Below are positions 52,601 through 64,000 of a DNA stretch of 64,000 nucleotides, in pieces. Every line of letters starts with the position of its first letter. Within the stretch, counting starts at the first letter, position 1. The DNA is from Cheilinus undulatus. Its lineage: Eukaryota > Chordata > Actinopteri > Labriformes > Labridae. A model generated the notes under the pieces. It was given only the letters and a program-made list of their open reading frames with translations, made no database searches and was not told where the DNA came from. The translations under genes and the position numbers were made by a program. The stretch covers positions 13,888,275-13,952,274 of the forward strand of contig NC_054881.1 of the NCBI RefSeq assembly GCF_018320785.1, in the 5' to 3' direction.

Positions 52601-55600
52601 ATTAATGCACATCTTTACAGAGGCCTTAAAGATGGGCATGCATACATTTAACTCTGCTCAGTTTCTTTTGATATCGTATACATTTAGGTTGTTTTCTGGA
52701 AATATTAAGCATTAATACTTTATCAGGGGAATACGAGCTTTGTTATCCAAAAAATAATAAGATCAGTCAAGAGGGGACAATAAAAATTTACTCATTATCA
52801 CAGCTAAATGGAGTAAAATAAAGTATACAGATATGTGTCCGCTAGGGGCTTCCGTACATCATAGACTTTTGGCAACTTTTTTCCATTCACACATTTGCTG
52901 CCCACTTAAAACAGCTACCTAATCCATTTGGGGTCCTGACCCAACAGTTGCAACCCATTGGTCTATAAGATTAAGTCTAGGTAATTTCTGTGTCAACATT
53001 ATCTAGGTTAAGCCAGCTTTACATATTATACTGAAAAATTAAAAGGCCTCAGTCTTCTCAAAACTTTGGCTGAATTAACATTACCAGAAAATATGCCAAG
53101 TTACTGCAGAAGTGTGAAGTCCGTGAGCCACAGAGCAACTCATAGTCAAGTTGAAACTTCTTGATTGAGTTGGAAGGAATAGAATTGATTTCAAATAAGT
53201 TTGCATTAGTTGTCATGAGGAGAATTGTTTTCCTTGAAATTTATTTTATCTTGGATGCAGGAAATAGAGAGATGTCTTAACATGCAGTGCTCATATTTAG
53301 CCTGTAGATGGAGACATGCACCATATTACAAAGTTCATAGACTTAAACTGATGCTTTGTAAATTCTGTTCTGTTTTAGTATTGTTTTTAAGAAATTATCT
53401 CATTTATTGATGCCACATAACATGATGTCCAATCCTGATTTATTATTTCTGCCAAAGAAAGACAAAAAGGCCCTAAATAATTTTACATGAAAAAAAAACC
53501 TTTCAACTTCAGGAAAAAGGAAAGGAGAAACACTCATGCAGAAAGGGATCTTTTGCTCATGCTATGAGTTTATACTGACCTAGAAAATGTAATTGATGTA
53601 ATAATTTATATGAACTACTCATGTACCTTATTTTACTTAAAACACTGCAGATTAATCAACAATGAAAAGCATTCTTGTTAGCAGGCTAAAGCCGAATACA
53701 GATAAGTATTAAAGCGCCTTACATGGGATGAACTGAATTTTCATAATTGTGTTTTTCAGGGCAATGACCAGATCCGTTTTGAGCTCACGTGCTATGCCCT
53801 CTATCCTGAAGTGAAGGTAAGAGTGCCGTTTCCTTACAGAGATAAAGGCTGATCCTATAGCTGTACTTTCTGATTCTCTAACTCCGTCTGTTTGTGTTCA
53901 GATCATTGCACCGTGGAGGATCCCTGAGTTTTACAACAGCTTCAAGGGAAGGTCAGACCTGATGGAATATGCACAGGTAACCTCATCAGTGTGTTAATGA
54001 CAAAATCACAAAATCTTAACCTGTCTGATGTCACCTAGGGCTACTAAGTAAAGATTGCTTTCATTATTGTTTAGTCCATCAGCACTCACAATAAAGATGT
54101 CACCAAGGCACAAAATAATGTCTTTAAAGTATTAAAAAAGATTGTCATTACTTTGTAGACTTAACGTTTGTTTTCTTTGAATCAGTGACTTTTTAAAGCA
54201 TCTCTTTGAACTTTTGGCGGGACAGATTTGGTGTCATTTGAAACAGTTAGGATAATTTTACAGCATCACTTAAAAAAGAAAAGAAAAGAAAAGATGGAAC
54301 TAAAAAAGACATTCAGAAATATCTGTCCAGGCTGTTTAATTGTACCAAGTCTAACTTCCCTGTATTTTTCTCCTAGATTTTAGAATATGTTTACTCTCCT
54401 TTTTAGTTAGGGCTTTTCCTAGCCTTAATGTTATAAAGGGCCCTCCCAATGTTATTTTCTGTCAAAAGCTGAAAACAAAAAAATTAACCATTTCACCATG
54501 TCTGATCATTTTAGATGCCTCTAGTAAAGAAAACAACAAAATTACATAATTAGTACTCTCCCATCCTCTGCCTGTAATTGGAACTCAGACTCATGATGAC
54601 TATTTTAGCTACATCAACCATCCTCAGAGTTTTGTGACTTCGACCACACACATTCAGTGGCTGTTTGTTCCTGCGGTCCCATTCGATGGTGGTTTAGACT
54701 AATTTCTACCACTAGAGGGCGGTCATGATATTTGATTCTCAAGCCTCCTTTCACTGACTTGTGGAGTATTTGAGAAACATACATCCTTACAATGCTTTTC
54801 TTTTTGAAGATACCAAGAACACCTTTCACTGTTGGTTGTTTTTTTCCACCACTGACTCTTAGAGACAAAAGCAATATGGGTAGAGAGGTATTTTTGTTAC
54901 GCAGCATGTCAAAAACAAGCCACTGGAAATAGTTTACTTGCTTCCTTGTATTCATAACTTTTGTCAAAGGGAGGTAGAGGTGTGATTTAAAGTCTTGGCA
55001 TCTACCTTCAGATGCATTACCTTTAAAGTAAACAATGTGTAGTGTAACATCTTTCTCTGTCACACTTTAGAAACATGGCATCCCTGTGCCAGTCACTCCT
55101 AAGGCCCCATGGAGCATGGATGCAAACCTCATGCATATCAGGTGTGTATTGTGCAACTTCATTAAGTTCTTTATAATATATTGTCATGATAAAGGTATAA
55201 CCAGATATTATCTTAAGGAGACAATTATTGATATCAACAAGTATGAATTTCCTGCAATATATTTTGTCGGCCACGTGTAGTGTGGAGTTTAAGGCTGGAC
55301 TACCAGACCGATGTCAGCTGGACTCTTCTGTATGTGTGTATAAAGGAATGAAATCTGCACTACATTCATGCATTGATATCAGTTAAAATTGCTTTTGAAT
55401 TGTAAGCATATCTGAAATCTGCAGAAATCCAATATCATATATCCCTTCCTATCTCAAAAATTACAAAATACTTGCTAATTTTCCTACATTTCCTTTACAG
55501 CTACGAATCTGGAATTCTTGAAAACCCTAAGGTAAGACCAGTTACCAACCTTTATTACATCCTTTTGCTCCGCGTGGTCGTCACTTTTAAAGAGGCAGCT

Positions 55601-58600
55601 TTATTGTAAAATGAAAACTGAAACTGCTATCTACGTATGTGAAACTGACACCTTTTTAGAGACTCAAATCTTGATGCTGGTATGAATAAGTGCCGGTTAA
55701 ATTCCCAGAAAGAAACTCATCTCGAAACTAACAGACTAGTATCACTCAAACCTGATGAAATATCTTTAGGTCATACTTAAACATCTGTGCAGTTTATCAT
55801 CTTCAGATCTGTACCTCATCTTAAATGTTTTGTATTTGATGTAATCTGGTGCCAAACTGAAAAATCAGAGACAAAATTACACTGAGTGTTTGTTCATCTA
55901 GAGTGAAATTGATTTTAAAATCAGATGGTTGAGTACAGTGAATTATCTCTTTTGTCATCCTCATGCACTGTCTGTTTGCCGTCATTTCCTCGTTCTGCTG
56001 ACAGAGAAGACAGATCATGTTTTTGTATAGTTGAAATGTATGATCCATCTATGGTGAGTGTTGCAATAACACAGCATTAAGGCTTCTCTTCCCTCTGGTG
56101 ACCCATGCCAGTCCCACCAGAGACAAACATAACTCACTCTCCCACAGTGCCATGAGTGAGACAGAGTTTGATCTCTGCTGGGGTCAAGGTCAAAGCTATA
56201 CGTACAGGTTGCCCTCAGTGACCCCCAAAGCTCCCATCCTCGGCCGCTGTGTCTCTGTCTCTGTCGCTCCTCACCCCGGGTCCTCGCCGGGCCCTGGGAA
56301 GAGCCTGGGACACACAGACACTGACTTGTCGTCAGCAACGCTTCGACTAATTCCCGATTTCATGGGAGCCAGGGAGGGGGAAGGGTTAGGGCGTTGCGCC
56401 CAGCTGGGGCCTCCTGAGTTCCAGCCCCAACTCCTCGGGACCTCATTGTTCCACTTGTTGCGCCGCCGCAGGCTGCAACGTGGGAGGGGAGCCATTTCAT
56501 CGTGACACCGTGACACCAAAATGTCACCAGTAACAGTAAAGTACAAAGACAGCGCGCCAGACAGATGAGTCCCCCAATGGACTGGGTGTCACAGGGAGGC
56601 GAGGGGTCCCCTGCTGCTGGAGTGGAGATGCAGGGGCAGGGCCACTGTAACTCACAGACCTCTATCTCCCTCACTCTCTCTGTCCCTTTCCCACCCCTCT
56701 CTGCCTCTTTAGTGGTCGGCCTGTGGAGAAATGTTTTGAAAAGAATGAGACCAACCGGCTCAATAGCATAGCGATGCATGATGACAGTATTGTGTAACTG
56801 ATTTCATTCAGGGGTTTTGTGTTGGACCATTTACTCCAATATTGAATCGATTAATGGCATAAAATACAATGAAATATTTATGGTGCGTGGGTCCAGAGTG
56901 GTAAACGGATTTGAATACATTACCCCGGGTACAAAAATAATATTTTGAACCTTCAATGAGGTGTAATGAAGGGTTATTTTCAATAGCCCTAAGCTCACTT
57001 CGATTCAGTCGGTTTGTTTTTTTGCAAGTATGTCTGTAAATCAGGGTCAGTCCAAATGCCACAACTAAAACACCAAAGGATTTAGCTGTAATTTCTTGGC
57101 CTAACATTGATTTAACCACTATTTAAAGCAGAAAGTTTATATAAATAATGCTTAGTGTTTTATGTGTGTAGGAAAACCAAAGTGAATTTCTTTGCAAAAT
57201 GAGTGAGTCTGATCAACCAGGAGGGTCATCTCAAAGAGGTCACCTTGTTCTGGTATCTCCTCTCTGTATCAGCCTCTGTCTCTCCTCCGGTTACAGCCCT
57301 AGAGGCTCAAGGAGGACCTCGACTATTCAAGCCCCCAACGCCCCCCACCTGTGATACAAAGGCCCCTCTCTGCTCAAACACAGTCAGATTAGGAAATGTC
57401 CAAATGGTCGCTCATATGTTCTGCCATAGATAAGAGTCAGCAGAGTTCAGGTTACTCTATGATTAACACTGTATCCTTCCTGATAACCCTAAACCATCCT
57501 GTCTGCAGCACAAAGGCACTGTGACTCTTTATATTTACTCACCTCCATCTGGTGAAGTTAACCTGTGTGAAGACATGCGCCCAGGGCAACTGTAGATATC
57601 TGTTATCATGTTTATACACACACATTAAATACTATTAGCATGTACCTGCTGAATACACTGAGATAAAGCAAGGTTTGTTTAACTAAGACATCCTCACACA
57701 TCAGATTTATAGGTATGATTTAAAGGAGGTACGACAGTAATTTTAAAAAATCCATCCTCTAGAGATGGATGCAAGAGATTCTAAATGCCACACATCCTTG
57801 CAGTATCTCTGCATGTTTTTGTTTAATGTTGGCAGTGTTGCAAAATAAAAAGCAGAATTACTCTGACAGCTTTTAATTTGTTTGATATTTGATTAAACAG
57901 GCATAAAGGTTAAACTAGACACAAGAATTCCACCTAGTTATTTCATGCCCTTTTAAAATTACAGAATGCCTTTTAATGATACTTTATTGTAGATAAATTG
58001 ATCTAATTTTATCCACTTTAACTGTTAATGTTTCTAGCATCATTCACCCTTAGTTTGCATGAACTAGACAGATTTTAATAACTGTCTTAAAGAGGGTTAT
58101 TACCTGAATTGTAAAAATGAAATGATATCAACACCTGTTTTGATACCACAGCAACACAAATAGAGGTCTCAGGCACGCAGTAAGGGGTCATGTCTTGCTT
58201 TAATAACCCAAAATTGCAGGTTAACTCCTGCACACTGTCCAAATTCCCCTAATGGTGTGCAGGTTTTGTCACAGAAATATTACCAGTGTATTTGTATAAT
58301 GAAGACAGGACATCCTTTCTTTGGCTCACAGCAGCTTTTAGTTAAGCGTATAATGGAGGGCCTGCAGTTTCTCTAAAGTTGAGGCACTTTTTGAACTATT
58401 GATCATAAAAAATATAGAACTCTTGACAGCTATTTTAATTTAACTTAGTCGTTAGATTGCTATGCCCTTTCATGTTATTCACATGCAAGTCATTTATATG
58501 CTTTAGTGTAGTCTTAAAACAACATTTTAGTCCAGTTGTAGTCTGTAAATAGTCCTTACATTTTAGTGAAAACTTTTAGTGAAAACATTTATTTTTTTTG

Positions 58601-61600
58601 CCTGGATCTGGTGTAATTAACACTTGTGCGTTCTTGCAAACCCCGGGTATCCCTGTTTTCTACAGCTGAAAGGCAGAAGAGCTACAGATTCACCCTACCT
58701 AACAGCTTGTGCTCTCTCATATCATCGATCTCGATATGTCAGACAAAAACTAAACTGCATTTCTTGCTTTTAATAATGCAATATTGCAGCTTAGCTTCTG
58801 TAAACTGTCTTAACTCCACAGATGGTGCGCTGGTGTCATCATGAGAATGTTGCTAACATTTAGACAGTGTCTCTTTTCTTTTGCTAAAAGCAGCTATTAG
58901 TTAAAATATAACTGAAGATCTGTAGTTTCTCTTAGGTTGTGGTACTATATGAACAATAGATCTAAAAAATATAGGACACTTGACTCTTGACGGTTATTTT
59001 AATTTTAGTCTTAGTCTTCAGATTGAAATCCCTTTTAGTTTTATCCACATTTAAGTCATTTATGCACTTTATAGTTTTAGTCTAGTCTTGGTCAATGAAA
59101 AATATACAACACTTTATTCCAGTTTTATTCCATATAAAGTCCTCATATTTTAGTCAAAACTCTTAGTTTAAAGAAATCACACTTTTGGTATATGCACCCT
59201 GCAAAACCTGGTATCCCCGCTTTCTAAAGCTTAAAGGTAGAAGGGCTGCAGATTCATCTGACCTGTTACCTTGTGGTCTTTTATATCATGGCTTTTTATA
59301 TGTCAGATAAAAACTAAATTACATTTTAGTCTCATTTAGATTCCTTAATGAAAACTAAACTTACTTTTACTTTTTATCACCAGTTAGTCTTAGTATAGTC
59401 TTCCTTATGTAAGAAGAGGTAGTAAACCAACATTTAAGTAATAGTCTTAGTCAATAAAATTAACACTGCTGTCTCATTTTTAAGGACTGGTTCCAAACCT
59501 TGGGTCCAGGACCCCCCAGGGTGGGGCGCCAAAGCTCTCAGGGAACAGTTTTTCTGCTCTGGGGTTTTCAAAATAAGGCCTCTATATACTAACAAAAATA
59601 TTGATAAGAAACTTACTAAATACAGAGGTCTTTTGGGAAGAATAACATGCATAGGCCTGTTTTTTGGGGTTTTTTTAATCAATGAAAGAATTTAGATGCA
59701 AGTGGGGAAGTTCTGATGAAAAAAGGTTGGAAAAGACTGTTTAAAACAATGCAGAATTGAAGTTATTAAATATCATAACAGCTTTAATTTGGAATGCTTA
59801 TCATTATGTTATTGGTAATATGCCAAGGTTTGGATGGCTCCATACACTGCAGCTTCCTCTCCATCTCCTCCCTCCATCTCTGTCCCTCCACACATGAGCA
59901 GTCAGCACACAGCCTGAGGCAGCCCGACACTCGTCCTGAGTCATTAAAACATCACCTCAGTCTTAATTATAGCCTCTGTCAAGGAGCTTCCCCAGGCTTT
60001 GATCAGGGAGCTGACGGGCCACTGCTCGTGTTGACCAGGAGTAAAGGAGCGTAACGCCAAGCCTCTGCTCACTTAGAGGAAATGAAAACTTGTTTTCTGC
60101 CGGTCGCATGGGTGGCTGCAGAGATGGACGGACAGAAGGCTGCCTGTAGGGGAGAGGAAGTGGGCTTGTAGGTGTATGTATGCATGTGAATGTGTGCTTT
60201 GAAGCAAAGAGGTCAGTGTTTGTCATTTGCCTTTGCTGCCCTCAGGTCTGAATGGTGTGACCTGCGACACTTGGAGCGCACCCCATTTTCATCTTTACTG
60301 TAGCTCTGACTGCATGAGGAAGTGTGTGGCGTCTTCATTAAATTCAGCTGAAGTCCCAACATTAACCAAAACATCCTGGGTGTTAAGAATATAAATATCC
60401 TTCAGCCCATCATGCGTGTATTGTTTTATTTTTGTCTCAATTTGCCATGTTTGCATTTTAAAGAGAAGGACAGACTTGAAACGTTGTGATTTAAGCGTCA
60501 TTTCCGACCCATTGCTCCAAAGATGTTTTTACCATTCTCTTCTTTCTGACTCTCAACTCTCCGGTCCTTTCCTTCCTCCCCCTCTCTCCCTCTCTCTGCT
60601 GCCACCTCTGCCTCCTTTGGCTCCGTTGGCTTCGATTGAAAACCAATGAGGCAACTAATATGTGGAAAGATAGAAATTTACTTGCTTTAAGTTCATGCCT
60701 CAGCCTTCTTTGCTGTATGGGCCACGTTTAGCACAACAATATGGCAGAAGCAAAAGGCTGCCAAAGGAGCTGCTCTGTGCTACATGATGGTGCGCTTCAT
60801 GCCCCATTTCCCACCAATACCCCCTGCCCCCCGCCTCCTCTGCCTCTACCTTTTCCTCTCTTTCAGGGCCATGGCTTTGGGACAGGTCCACCTGCAGGGG
60901 GTTTGAATTGAAATGCATTGATCTCGTGCTCACTGGAAACAAGCCTATTCCCCCTTTTTTCTCTTCTGTCTTTGTATCCAATTGCATTTAAGTTTAAGCT
61001 CTTATTGTTGCAGTATGAGTCTTAAAAAATGACTCGCCATGCATTTGTATAAATTGTAAGGATATAGTTCAAATTCTGGGAAATTGTTTGCATAAATGAC
61101 ACAGGAAACATTTTGATAAATGGCAGTGTGCATGACCAAAATGCTTTTATCCTGGATAATCAGTCTGTTTTAGCAGTGAGACAATATGTTTTCTAATTAA
61201 CTTACAATGTTTGCAAAATTATAAAAAGTTAACTTTATACAGGGTGTATGTTTCTATGCATGCTGGCAATATAACACCAAAAAGTACTGTTAAAACTCAC
61301 AGTTTTTATGAGGTTTATTCTTTTTTCTGATGGGTAAAAAGTGCAACCATTTGTTTACAACCAGCCAAACAACTACAGGAAACGTAGAGTTTCTCATCCC
61401 TTTTGTATTTAAAATTCAGCACATCTTCCCCTTGAAGAGTATGCATCAAAAGGCCTTTTAGGGGAGTCATTTCGCCCCTCTCCTGCTTGCTCTCATTTGG
61501 CATCTTTCAGGGCACTGAGGCAGAAAATAAAGGAGAGGAAGACAGGCGCCTTCCCAGTCAATTTTGGTGTTTAGTTAAAAGGAAGGAAAGTGATTGCGCT

Positions 61601-62635
61601 GCTCGTTTTCTCCTCAGTGACAGGCGACCAGCAGATGCCGATTAGTTATTGTATGATGATTTAGTGTCTGGTAAAGCTTTCCATTTAAATGCACCCAGTA
61701 GTTATTTTGCATAGTCCCCCTGCAATTTGCCTCAGCTCAGGAGACATTGGTCATCGTCTTGTCCTAATGCTGTGTAATTGTTGGAGGACCACATCGCTGG
61801 GCAGACATGTCGGACCGCCACGCTCTTTTGGGTCCCAACTATGACTTACTGAAATCGCTCCTGGCTCCCACCAACTGGAAAACGACCAACGTCTGTCACC
61901 TAGGATGACTTGTATGGAGTTTGTGGCTTTGTTGTGTGATGCCCTTTAATCAGAATTCCTCATTTGTGAATAAAAGAGATGGGAAACGTCACTCAGGAAA
62001 TCAAATCTGGAAGATAAGAGGAAGTGAAGATGGGTGGGGAAAAGCTGCAGACCCATGATTGAAGCAGCAGATCTGAGATTTTTACAGAGATTGAGATCAT
62101 AGTGTTGCTTGAATAGATTCTGTCAGTATCAGGTGTGTTTTGACTTGTCGAGTGTTTACTGTTCTTGTGGATGTGAGTCATTTCTTTTTGTTGCCCTTTT
62201 CCACTCTCCCTCTCCATGCTGCATCCCATTTTTCCCGCCTACCCCTGTGGTGAAGGGCCACACGGGGAAAATGAAACCAAATAGAGGAGAAAAATGGAAC
62301 ATTGATTTTTTTTTTGTCTTCCCTCAGCTCCTGATGGTGTTTTCAGGTTTCTTCCTTTTCACGCTTCATCCTCTCTTTTCTTCTTCCCGCCTCATCTCGA
62401 GTTGTCCGTCATCACCTCAGACAATAGTTTCTCAATCGGCAGTACTCTTCTTTGATGAGGTCTCAGGAGGTCCTGGTTATTCAACAAGAGGAATAAAGTG
62501 TGTGAAATAGAGAGAGTGAGTGTTTTTGTGTTTTTTTTTTCCAGAGTCAAGCTCCAGCTGACCTGTACCTGATGACCAAGAACCCACAAGATTCTCCCAG
62601 CACTCCCGACATTCTGGAAATAGAGTTCAAAAACG
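46682..62635 (+). CDS. ass1: ASS1, argininosuccinate synthase (partial, 3' part beyond the window)
   Basis: Coding exons: 46682-46783, 48343-48411, 51226-51414, 53760-53816, 53902-53976, 55071-55141, 55501-55531, 62545-62635. All junctions are GT-AG with consistent phases; 685 nt encode residues 1-228 of an expected 411 or so. The N terminus [20 protein letters not shown] holds the ATP-binding PP-loop SGGLDTS (11-17). [20 protein letters not shown] (about 78-97), [17 protein letters not shown] (about 112-128) and ENPK (about 195-198) are also highly conserved. The enzyme joins citrulline and aspartate with ATP to give argininosuccinate, AMP and pyrophosphate, in the cytosol, as a homotetramer. 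It serves arginine synthesis and citrulline recycling for nitric oxide. The start codon is one residue shorter than in human (MSSKG). Intron 8 is 7.0 kb. Identification is certain; the C-terminal half cannot be checked. Confidence 0.98.
48412..51225. other. ASS1 intron 3, with a MITE family B copy at 48442-49221
   Basis: TTAAAGCTCCTGTGAGGAAC at 48442 repeats the left end of the family, and TCCCATGAAAGTTTAA at 49207-49222 is a diverged right end. The body is longer than at 16706. A separate block at about 50150-50480 (CTTAGTCTTAGTCTC, AAAAAGTCCTTACATTTCAG) shares words with the duplicated repeat at 58190-59310. The frames at 50561-50779 and 51006-51236 show no domain. Confidence 0.45.
51415..53759. 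other. ASS1 intron 4
   Basis: Holds a hAT-like element (52417-52959, listed separately). No gene is seen in the remainder, which is AT-rich and unassigned. Confidence 0.45.
52417..52959. mobile_element. hAT-like MITE, diverged
   Basis: The left end ACAGTGATTCTGATTTGATC with CTAGCCTCAAGACCCCCC pairs with the right end GGGGTCCTGACCCAACAGTT then GCAACCCATT, giving the loose inverted layout of fish hAT repeats beginning CAGTGGTTC. The flanks GGTCTAGA (52409-52416) and GGTCTATA (52960-52967) differ by one base, as expected of an ageing 8-bp target duplication. Confidence 0.6.
53977..55070. other. ASS1 intron 6
   Basis: No gene or assigned repeat. The minus-strand open frame 54614-55063 (149 codons) overlaps the intron only. 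It has no recognisable domain and is judged a chance frame. Confidence 0.4.
55330..55452 (+). repeat. MITE family A right-end fragment in ASS1 intron 7
   Basis: AAGGAATGAAATCTGCACTA, AATTGTAAGCATATCTGAAA and TGCAGAAATCCAATATCATA parallel the right half of the family A copies at 4142-4348 and 36068-36238. Confidence 0.45.
58190..59310. repeat. Tandem duplication, unit about 560 bp, in ASS1 intron 8
   Basis: Paired landmarks in the two units: TTGCTTTAATAACCCAAAAT (58196) with TTGCTTTTAATAATGCAATA (58764); AGCAGCTTTTAGTTAAG (58331) with AGCAGCTATTAGTTAAA (58890); AACCCCGGGTATCCCTGTTT (58640) with AACCTGGTATCCCCGCTTTC (59206); ATATGTCAGACAAAAACTAA (58735) with ATATGTCAGATAAAAACTAA (59298). Spacing is constant at 559-568 bp. 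The units are diverged. The unit resembles a dispersed fish repeat rich in TTAGTCTTAGTC words. Confidence 0.75.
59484..59744. mobile_element. Short hAT-like element
   Basis: The left end GGACTGGTTCCAAACCTTGG with GTCCAGGACCCCCCAGGG and the right end AAAAAGGTTGGAAAAGACTG form imperfect inverted repeats of the fish hAT type (ACTGGTTCCCAACC). There is no transposase and no clear target duplication. Confidence 0.5.
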
Positions 62636-63530
62636 GTTTGTATTTGCAGCATGTCACCTGTTGATTCCTCTCCTTCAATTTTTTATATATAATTTGGATA
62701 GAGAAACAGTCTCCTGGGTTTTTACTTTTATCTGGCTTAATTTATCTGATTTATATGATTTTTATTGTTAACATTTGGTATGATATAATAAAAGAACACG
62801 GGGAAAAAAGAGTGGAAAAAAGTAAAAGATGGTATAGTATTTGAGCACCAAGGAAAATGCCTATTCACTGCCTATTGTTGTTGATATATCAGGGATTTGA
62901 TACACGTGACTTATGATATGGCTATCATAAAACTTGCCTTACGATAGAATATCACCACGATTTTCTAGATTTTTATTTTTTTAAGATGACATTGAAGTCA
63001 ATGTATGAATATATGATCATGTTATTTAAGTGTTCTGACCCTTACATTGCAAAATGTTACTTGTCTTATTTTTACACCCCCTCTTCTTTAGTTACTGAAG
63101 TAAAATAAGGGAAGCAAAATAGCCAGATGGCAACCTCCACTAGTTAGCAAGAGTATCGCAATAGTTTTTTGTACAACTGATTTAAAATATCATTTATTTC
63201 CGACAGTTTTGAGCTGTACTCCTTCCCATCATACACCCTAAAGCTGTGATAATCAATCTGCTCCCCTTGCTGCATGCGGCTCTTTTGCGACTATATTGAA
63301 TTGTTATACAGCTTTTTCGTCACCATTATTTTTGCTAATGCTAGTATTACAGTGATCATGACTTCACTTTTTAACATCATACTTACATCTATAATCGTTA
63401 CTAAAGTAGTTTCATTGAATCCAAGAGCAATACAACCTCACTGCTATGATAAATGAACACTGGTCTTATTATGATAAGGTGTCGTCTTTATTTTAACATT
63501 AATGATTAACACTGGTGTATTATAATAGGC
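62636..63530. other. ASS1 intron 9 start, no feature seen
   Basis: AT-rich intron after the donor GTTTGT at 62636. No exon or recognisable repeat is supported in this part; the window ends inside the intron. Confidence 0.4.
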
Positions 63531-63630
63531 CACATCAGAGACCACGGTCTAGACCACCTTCCTTGTAAAGTGTTTCTAGATAACTTTGGTTATGAATTGG
63601 TGCTATACAAACAAAGATTGATGATTGATT
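63531..63630 (-). repeat. Teleost interspersed repeat head, reverse orientation
   Basis: On the minus strand it reads CAATCATCAATCTTTGTTTG, TATAGCACCAATTCATAACC, AAAGTTATCTAGAAACACTT and TACAAGGAAGGTGGTCTAGA, the same series as the head at 2212-2310 in CIZ1 intron 1. Confidence 0.5.
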
Positions 63631-64000
63631 TGTGATGGTGGTGGCTCTTTTAAATCCTACTTTAATAGATTTATAATAATAAAGAAAACAGGGAAAATAC
63701 GTTAACAAAAATGGCTGGTTGAGGTCACAATAGGCAGCCTGCATGAGTATAAATGCCAACATTTAAAAGAATAAATAAATCTGTGTAGTCATAACATGCA
63801 AGAGAAGCAAAAGATAGAAGTCCACAGGTGCATCACTCTATGAAGTGCAACGATTGAGTTGTAATGTCTGAAGTCATAACGTTACTTTATGTTAATATTT
63901 ATCCAGTGCTGTCCTGCACTCATAGTTTATGATAAGTATTATGCATCATCATTAAAACTTCTACATGTGGGTCACCTGATCTGATAACAGAATATTAAAT

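Larger units (their letters stand above)
55532..62544. other. ASS1 intron 8 (7.0 kb), mixed unique and repeated DNA
   Basis: 56090-56760 is GC-rich and repeat-poor, with overlapping open frames on both strands. 58190-59310 is a tandem duplication. 59484-59744 is a hAT-like element. 59830-60330, 60500-60930 and 61480-62480 are less AT-rich and look unique, and could hold regulatory sequence. No coding exon with recognisable protein similarity was found. Confidence 0.45.

Noticed and set aside
54614-55063. Minus-strand open frame of 149 codons in ASS1 intron 6
   Set aside because: No recognisable domain, the frame lies opposite an intron of a real gene, and it shows none of the exon structure seen in the neighbours.
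62109-62510. Extra coding exon of ASS1 in intron 8
   Set aside because: The frame has no similarity to ASS1, and the next expected residues (QAP..LY.MT) are found exactly at 62545.

Overview
The window is a gene-dense stretch of a ray-finned (teleost, probably percomorph-type) fish genome. All genes are split by GT-AG introns, the intergenic and intronic DNA is AT-rich, and both are peppered with Tc1, hAT-like, Harbinger-like and MITE DNA elements and tRNA-derived SINEs. The organism call rests on vertebrate protein recognition plus the repeat flavour; the species cannot be named.

Layout: (1) 1-13.3 kb, plus strand: CIZ1, 15 coding exons, 762 codons, complete. (2) 13.3-18.1 kb: repeat-rich intergenic DNA with a nearly intact hAT-type MITE. 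(3) 18.1-19.95 kb, minus strand: BBLN (the C9orf16 orthologue), two coding exons, tail-to-tail with CIZ1. (4) 19.95-22.26 kb: gap between the divergent BBLN and SURF2 starts. (5) 22.26-26.75 kb, plus strand: SURF2, six coding exons, 246 aa. (6) 30.34-42.5 kb, plus strand: SURF4, six coding exons, 269 aa, the same length as human. (7) 44.78 kb to the right edge, plus strand: ASS1, a non-coding first exon and the first eight coding exons (residues 1-228 of about 411); the rest lies beyond the window.

The human counterparts of all five genes lie on chromosome 9q34, so the block is a conserved but rearranged neighbourhood. The products do not form one pathway: CIZ1 is nuclear (replication and chromatin anchoring), BBLN is a small cytoskeletal coiled coil, SURF2 is nucleolar, SURF4 is an ER cargo receptor and ASS1 is a cytosolic arginine-synthesis enzyme.

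No CRISPR, operon, phage or novel multigene system is present. The most unusual items are a 375-bp inverted-repeat transposon in a SURF4 intron that carries a short helicase-like reading frame, a 176-bp double-palindrome element upstream of ASS1, a MITE nested in another MITE in CIZ1 intron 1, a roughly 560-bp tandem duplication in an ASS1 intron, and repeat-poor blocks in the same 7-kb intron that could be regulatory.
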